Source of the DNA: an uncultured Prevotellaceae bacterium
GTDB lineage: Bacteria; Bacteroidota; Bacteroidia; Bacteroidales; Muribaculaceae
Direction of reading: 5' to 3'
Assembly (NCBI GenBank): GCA_900317325.1
Contig: ONGE01000019.1
Location: forward strand, 58,066-122,065
Length of the DNA stretch: 64,000 nt
Part shown: positions 60,292-64,000 of the stretch, in pieces
Layout of the letters: the number at the start of each line of letters is the position of its first letter
Position numbering within the stretch: position 1 is the stretch's first letter
Position numbers and translations under genes: made by a program
Notes under the pieces: model-generated
What the model was told of the DNA's origin: nothing
What the model saw: only the letters and a program-made list of their open reading frames with translations
The model's database searches: none

Positions 60292-61038
60292 TTACATGTT
60301 CATGCCGCCGTCGACCTGGATGACCTGACCAGTGACGTAGCTCGACATGTCGCTGGCGAGGAAGGTAGCCACGTTGGCGATATCCTCGACGGTGCCGCCA
60401 CGGCGCAGGGGGATGCGCTGGCACCATTCCTTGCGAACCTCGTCACTGAGGGCCTGAGTCATGGCAGTGTCGATGAAGCCGGGAGCGATGGCGTTGGCGC
60501 GGATGCCGCGGCTACCCATCTCCTGGGCAATGCTCTTGGCCAGAGCGATAAGGCCGGCCTTGCTGGCAGCGTAGTTGGCCTGGCCAGCGTTGCCATGAAC
60601 ACCCACTACCGATGCCATGTTGACGATGGAACCGGCACGCTGGCGCATCATGATGGGCACCAGGGCGTGGATGAAGTTGAATGCGCTCTTGAGGTTAACT
60701 GCGATAACTGCGTCCCACTGCTGCTCGGTCATGCGCAGCATGATACCGTCCTTGGTGATACCGGCGTTGTTGACCAGAATGTCGATGTGGCCGAAGTCCT
60801 CGTGAATCTGCTTCACGACAGCCTCGGTCTCCTCAAAGTTGGCAGCGTTGCTGGCATAACCCTTGGCCTTAACGCCCAGGGCTGCGATTTCCTGCTCGGT
60901 CTGCTTGCCGCTGTCGTCAATGACGAGGTCGGTGAATGCGATGTCGGCACCCTCGGCAGCAAACTTCAGTGCGATGGCCTTGCCGATGCCTCTGGCAGCT
61001 CCAGTGATGAGCGCCACTTTTCCTTCTAACAATTTCAT
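60292..61038 (-). CDS. fabG: 3-oxoacyl-[acyl-carrier-protein] reductase FabG
   Basis: NADPH-dependent reduction of beta-ketoacyl-ACP in fatty acid elongation. 248 aa from ATG 61038 (MKLLEGKVALITGAARGIGKAIA); the TTG at 61050 is a poorer start. Short-chain dehydrogenase marks: TGAARGIG, NNAG(ITKDG), catalytic Ser in IVNMASVVG, YxxxK as YAASKAG, and RANAIAPGFIDTAMT. The promoter is at 61112-61119, and a perfect hairpin lies at the start of the mRNA. Confidence 0.94.
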   Translation of the reverse strand: MKLLEGKVALITGAARGIGKAIALKFAAEGADIAFTDLVIDDSGKQTEQEIAALGVKAKGYASNAANFEETEAVVKQIHEDFGHIDILVNNAGITKDGIMLRMTEQQWDAVIAVNLKSAFNFIHALVPIMMRQRAGSIVNMASVVGVHGNAGQANYAASKAGLIALAKSIAQEMGSRGIRANAIAPGFIDTAMTQALSDEVRKEWCQRIPLRRGGTVEDIANVATFLASDMSSYVTGQVIQVDGGMNM

Positions 61039-61086
61039 TTGTCTTTTCAATTATATGGTTATTATTGTTGTTTAATTCAAACGAAT

Positions 61087-61119
61087 GCACGGCTTTTCGG
61101 AAAAAGCCGTGCAAAGATA
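61087..61119 (-). promoter_or_regulatory. fabG -7 promoter element plus 5'-end hairpin
   Basis: TATCTTTG on the minus strand at 61119-61112, directly continued by GCACGGCTTTT/AAAAGCCGTGC (61112-61087), an 11-bp hairpin at the predicted RNA start. Confidence 0.6.
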
Positions 61120-61162
61120 GTGCAACTTGAGCGTAGAACAAAAAGAAATCATTCTTTTTTTA

Positions 61163-63502
61163 TCATGAGGCACTGAGCACTAAGCTGATCAGTGCAGTCA
61201 CATCGCTGATATTGACAGCACCGTCATTATTTACATCAGCACCCGCCAGATTTACGCCCGATTCATTCTCGGTCATCAGATAATTAATCAAGACTGTCAC
61301 GTCGCTGATGTTTCTCACACCATCAGAGTTCACGTCACCAGGCAGGACCTTGGGCCTAATCTGAATATTGTCCAAGGCGAAGTAGTCGCCCACGCCATCA
61401 TCGCTGACATCCTTGTGATAGTACCAACGTATCTGGTAGGTGACATTGGGCTGCAGTTCATAAGTGAAGGTCTCCCAATCGTTGTCACGGGCGCCGTAAC
61501 GGAACACCGAAGTGCCGTTCACCATAAACACGCACTCATCATAGGTTGTGTTTGGATTGTCCGGTGCACTTTCACCCCAAGCCTTGAAATCAAACGACAA
61601 GATGGATGGTACAGAGACTTTGACCGTGGTCGACAGTATAGAAGAGCTATTATGCACGCCTGCATTGCCTGACATGGCAAAGAGTCTCTCGCCATCGTTC
61701 CACACGATCCAGGAATAGTCGCTTTCTATAAAGTGGATGTTGCCACCAGGCACATTCAAGGCTTCGTCCAGCGTGTGCATACCCACAATATTGTAGAAAT
61801 TCCGCCATCCCACAGCGGACTGATAGGCAGGAAGTGACATAACCGCGGCATATAACGTGGCCTGATTATAGGTATCATTAGAGAATACATCTACATCGAT
61901 CACAGGCGGAATGAGCGGATAACTGATTATTCTATTGAGATTGTTACAACGGTAAAACCCATATTTTTCAATCTGCTCTACACCAGCTCCCAAGAAAAGA
62001 TCCTGGAGACTACTACAGCCATAGAAAGCACCATACCCGATGGATTTCACTGTATTGGGTATCAAAAACGACTGCAGGCTTGTGCATTCACGGAAAGCCA
62101 GTCTACCGATACTGGTCACACCTTCGGAGAAATTGATGGTCTCCAATTTGTCACAGAAGCCAGCAGCATGGGGTTCGATGCTCTGGATGCTACTGGGCAA
62201 CGAGAGTTCCTTCATGTCCCACTCATAGAATGCAAAACATCCAACCCGATTGACGGTATACTCAACCCCATCGTAGGTAACAGAGCGCGGAACGTTTATA
62301 ACCTCCTGCTTGGAAAAAGCGCTGTACAGTCTTGTAGTATCGACAGACATGGCATAGGCCGACACCTCCACGGTATTCACATAGGAGTTGATTCCATAAT
62401 AGACACCGTCAATGATGAAGTCATAGCCATAAAACAGATGATTCTCGTTAAAGTTCTTCCAATAGTTCGCAGACGTGTATCTACCATAGGCCATGCGCGG
62501 TATCCACAGGTTGACATTATCAAGCGTTTCCTGGGCAAAAGTGTTTGACGCGATTGAGGGAGGCATCATCGCGTGACAGTTAATGATATTAAGCGTGTTC
62601 TCGGTACCCACAAAAGCGAGTCCGCCGATAGAGCTTACCTTATTTCCCAACTCGATGTATAAGAGATTGGACGAATAGAAAGCATAGGTTCCGATGGAGG
62701 TCACTGTATTGGGCAATGTGACGAACAAATACCTATCGGCATCGTGACATTCCCTGAATGCCGATTCGCCAATTCCGGTCACGGTATAGGTCACGCCATG
62801 ATAGGTCACGGTTTCAGGAATAACCACATTGCCATAGTAGCTGCAATAAGTCGGCGAATCCCTGTAGGTCACGCTAACGTTATTGCCGCCGGTTACCGTG
62901 TAATAGATGCCGTCAACAACAAACTTATTGATCTCCTGAATGTTGGAGAACTGTGACCAAGCTGCAGTGCTCTGGTAGCTGCTCTTGGAGCCTTGAGGGA
63001 CATAGAGCGTGGCGTTGGCATAGGTGCTTGTATCAAAGTTGTTGGCATTGAACGACTCGGCTGTTTCGCTCAAGCAGGTGATGCTCGTCAGCGAGGTGCA
63101 ACCGACAAAGGCGTAGTTATAAATAGCGTACATGGTGCTGGGCAGGGTGATTTTGGTCAGCGAGGTGCAACCAGCAAAACTCTCGTTCAACAGCATCGTG
63201 ACACCCTCAGGAATCGTGACACCAGTAAGATGAGTACAATTCTTGAACGCCTGGTAGCCAATACCCGTTACAGGGTAATAAACGTCATTGTATTGAACGC
63301 TGTCGGGAATGTTGACAACGCCTGAATAGGTGTTGAACGACCCGTTGTTCTGTACAGTGAGAACACCTCTACCGTCGGAGTAAGTTGTCAACTGGTAGTA
63401 AATGCCGTCTTTCGAGAAAGTTTCTGTTGCCGCGCTGGCTCCCAACGCGCACGTCAGGAACACCATCAGAGCAATGGTCTTGAAAAGTAATTTATTCTTC
63501 AT
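61163..63502 (-). CDS. BspA-like leucine-rich repeat surface protein with C-terminal dockerin pair
   Basis: 779 aa. Signal peptide MKNKLLFKTIALMVFLTCALGASA. Residues 30-570 are LRR_5/BspA-type repeats in two or three blocks (LTGVTIPEGVTMLLNESFAGCTSL, TSIGTYAFYSSNLL, VTSIGRLAFRECTSL), each block opened by a VDGIYY-type strand. Then comes a jelly-roll-like domain (FSFDFKAWGES ... YFALDNIQIRPK) and two intact dockerin EF-hands, GDVNSDGVRNISDVTVLINYL and ADVNNDGAVNISDVTALISLVL. BspA-like proteins mediate adhesion to host or other bacteria; the dockerin pair suggests docking to another surface protein. Promoter at 63543. Confidence 0.85.
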   Translation of the reverse strand: MKNKLLFKTIALMVFLTCALGASAATETFSKDGIYYQLTTYSDGRGVLTVQNNGSFNTYSGVVNIPDSVQYNDVYYPVTGIGYQAFKNCTHLTGVTIPEGVTMLLNESFAGCTSLTKITLPSTMYAIYNYAFVGCTSLTSITCLSETAESFNANNFDTSTYANATLYVPQGSKSSYQSTAAWSQFSNIQEINKFVVDGIYYTVTGGNNVSVTYRDSPTYCSYYGNVVIPETVTYHGVTYTVTGIGESAFRECHDADRYLFVTLPNTVTSIGTYAFYSSNLLYIELGNKVSSIGGLAFVGTENTLNIINCHAMMPPSIASNTFAQETLDNVNLWIPRMAYGRYTSANYWKNFNENHLFYGYDFIIDGVYYGINSYVNTVEVSAYAMSVDTTRLYSAFSKQEVINVPRSVTYDGVEYTVNRVGCFAFYEWDMKELSLPSSIQSIEPHAAGFCDKLETINFSEGVTSIGRLAFRECTSLQSFLIPNTVKSIGYGAFYGCSSLQDLFLGAGVEQIEKYGFYRCNNLNRIISYPLIPPVIDVDVFSNDTYNQATLYAAVMSLPAYQSAVGWRNFYNIVGMHTLDEALNVPGGNIHFIESDYSWIVWNDGERLFAMSGNAGVHNSSSILSTTVKVSVPSILSFDFKAWGESAPDNPNTTYDECVFMVNGTSVFRYGARDNDWETFTYELQPNVTYQIRWYYHKDVSDDGVGDYFALDNIQIRPKVLPGDVNSDGVRNISDVTVLINYLMTENESGVNLAGADVNNDGAVNISDVTALISLVLSAS

Positions 63503-63542
63503 AATCCATAGATTTTAGTGGGTTATTAATGTTTATTTGTTG

Positions 63543-63550
63543 CAAAAATA
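63543..63550 (-). promoter_or_regulatory. -7 promoter element
   Basis: TATTTTTG (then C) on the minus strand, 40 nt before ATG 63502. Confidence 0.55.
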
Positions 63551-63613
63551 CAAAATATTACCGAAAAACGAAAGAAAACAGAGAAAAAACAAGAACTATG
63601 CGAGCAAGCTCGC

Positions 63614-63768
63614 AGGTTAGAGGTTAAAGGTTAGAGGTTAAAGGTTAAAGAGGCATCCGCACTCAGCCAAGAGACGGAGTGCGGATGCAACTAAGTTAAA
63701 ATATCTTTGCGCCTTAGCGGCTTAGCGTGGAGCTACAGGACGCGGATGCCCTCTAAACCCTAAACTCT
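63614..63768. repeat. TTAGAGG/TTAAAGG tandem units and related CTCTAAAC repeat
   Basis: 63614-63650 is built of GGTTAGA/GGTTAAA heptamers; 63747-63768 has the inverted form CTCTAAACCCTAAACTCTAAAC. The two are about 100 bp apart and roughly complementary. They lie in the 293-bp gap before glyA, where I see no gene. Confidence 0.6.
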
Positions 63769-63795
63769 AAACTGCGAGCGCAGTGGGCATGAGGA

Positions 63796-64000
63796 TTACC
63801 ATGCGAACATGGGATAGTCCTTCATCATGTCGTTGACCTTACCACGAACGGCGGCGATAACAGCCTCGTCCTCGGGAGCGCGGAGCACGGTGTCGATGAG
63901 CTCGACGATGTCGCCCATCTTGTCCTCCTTGAGGCCACGGGTGGTGATGGCGGGAGTACCCAGACGCAGACCGCTGGTCTGGAAGGCGCTGCGGTCATCG
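63796..64000 (-). CDS. glyA: serine hydroxymethyltransferase, C-terminal part
   Basis: Only the last 67 codons are in the window; the 5' end lies beyond 64000. The translated end contains [20 protein letters not shown], the highly conserved GlyA C-terminal motif with the Arg that binds the substrate carboxylate, and closes in KDYPMFAW. The enzyme makes glycine and methylene-THF from serine, the substrate used by FolD (46995). Confidence 0.92.
   Translation of the reverse strand, partial: DDRSAFQTSGLRLGTPAITTRGLKEDKMGDIVELIDTVLRAPEDEAVIAAVRGKVNDMMKDYPMFAW

Overview
The window is a chromosomal segment of a Bacteroidales bacterium of the Prevotellaceae/Muribaculaceae kind; I cannot fix the genus. 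The evidence is a RagA/SusC-SusD outer-membrane import operon, BspA-like leucine-rich repeats, the phylum-specific promoter -7 element TAnnTTTG in front of most transcription units, and family matches throughout (LpxK, DUF2520, DUF4302, TIGR04076, FecCD-type uptake). Most of the segment is GC-moderate housekeeping sequence. I see no phage, conjugative element, CRISPR array, rRNA or defence island.

Layout. 1-5723: end of a secreted CarboxypepD_reg-like protein, then sppA-lpxK-PNP-thiL. 5724-6388: a gene-poor gap with a candidate short transcript. 6389-12133: DUF2520 and Maf proteins, two tandem paralogous secreted proteins, then a complete siderophore/heme/B12-type ABC importer. 12373-18379: a small secreted 3D/RlpA-like protein faces a minus-strand operon of dCMP deaminase followed by three tandem S41 C-terminal processing peptidases. 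18521-22840: msrA, a VanY-type carboxypeptidase, an orphan ATP-grasp-like protein and a further S41-like protein. 22956-26334: GH2 beta-galactosidase, engB and a TIGR04076 protein. 26455-30951: two long secreted paralogs ending in dockerin repeats, separated by a 480-bp element with 17-bp terminal inverted repeats and packed with hairpins. 31074-38696: DUF4302 lipoprotein, Mx1-like lipoprotein, SusD and SusC, transcribed together on the minus strand. 39147-50399: pseudouridine synthase, class I fumarase, initiator tRNA, GT4 glycosyltransferase, priA, an unknown membrane protein, folD and penicillin-binding protein 1A. 50598-58260: DMT transporter, thrC with an ACT-less aspartokinase, YqgE, type II pantothenate kinase, GT2, GNAT and acyltransferase. 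58326-64000: a thioredoxin-fold protein behind a structured leader, a lipoprotein, a DUF695 protein, fabG, a BspA-like protein with a dockerin pair, and the 3' end of glyA.

How it fits together. Much of the content is cell envelope: LpxK builds lipid A, PBP1A and VanY build and trim peptidoglycan, SppA and the S41 enzymes act on exported proteins, and SusCD plus the ABC importer bring in nutrients. Convergent genes are usually separated by strong bidirectional hairpin terminators. Five genes have the TAnnTTTG box only 5-8 nt before the ATG, which predicts leaderless mRNAs. The points most worth a second look are the hairpin-array element (28398-28877), a predicted H-type pseudoknot at the 5' end of the 58808 transcript, the short transcript or small ORF at 5948-6176, the ACT-less aspartokinase fused head-to-tail with thrC, an Mx1-family lipoprotein that seems to have lost its HExxH, and dockerin-bearing proteins with no cohesin in sight.
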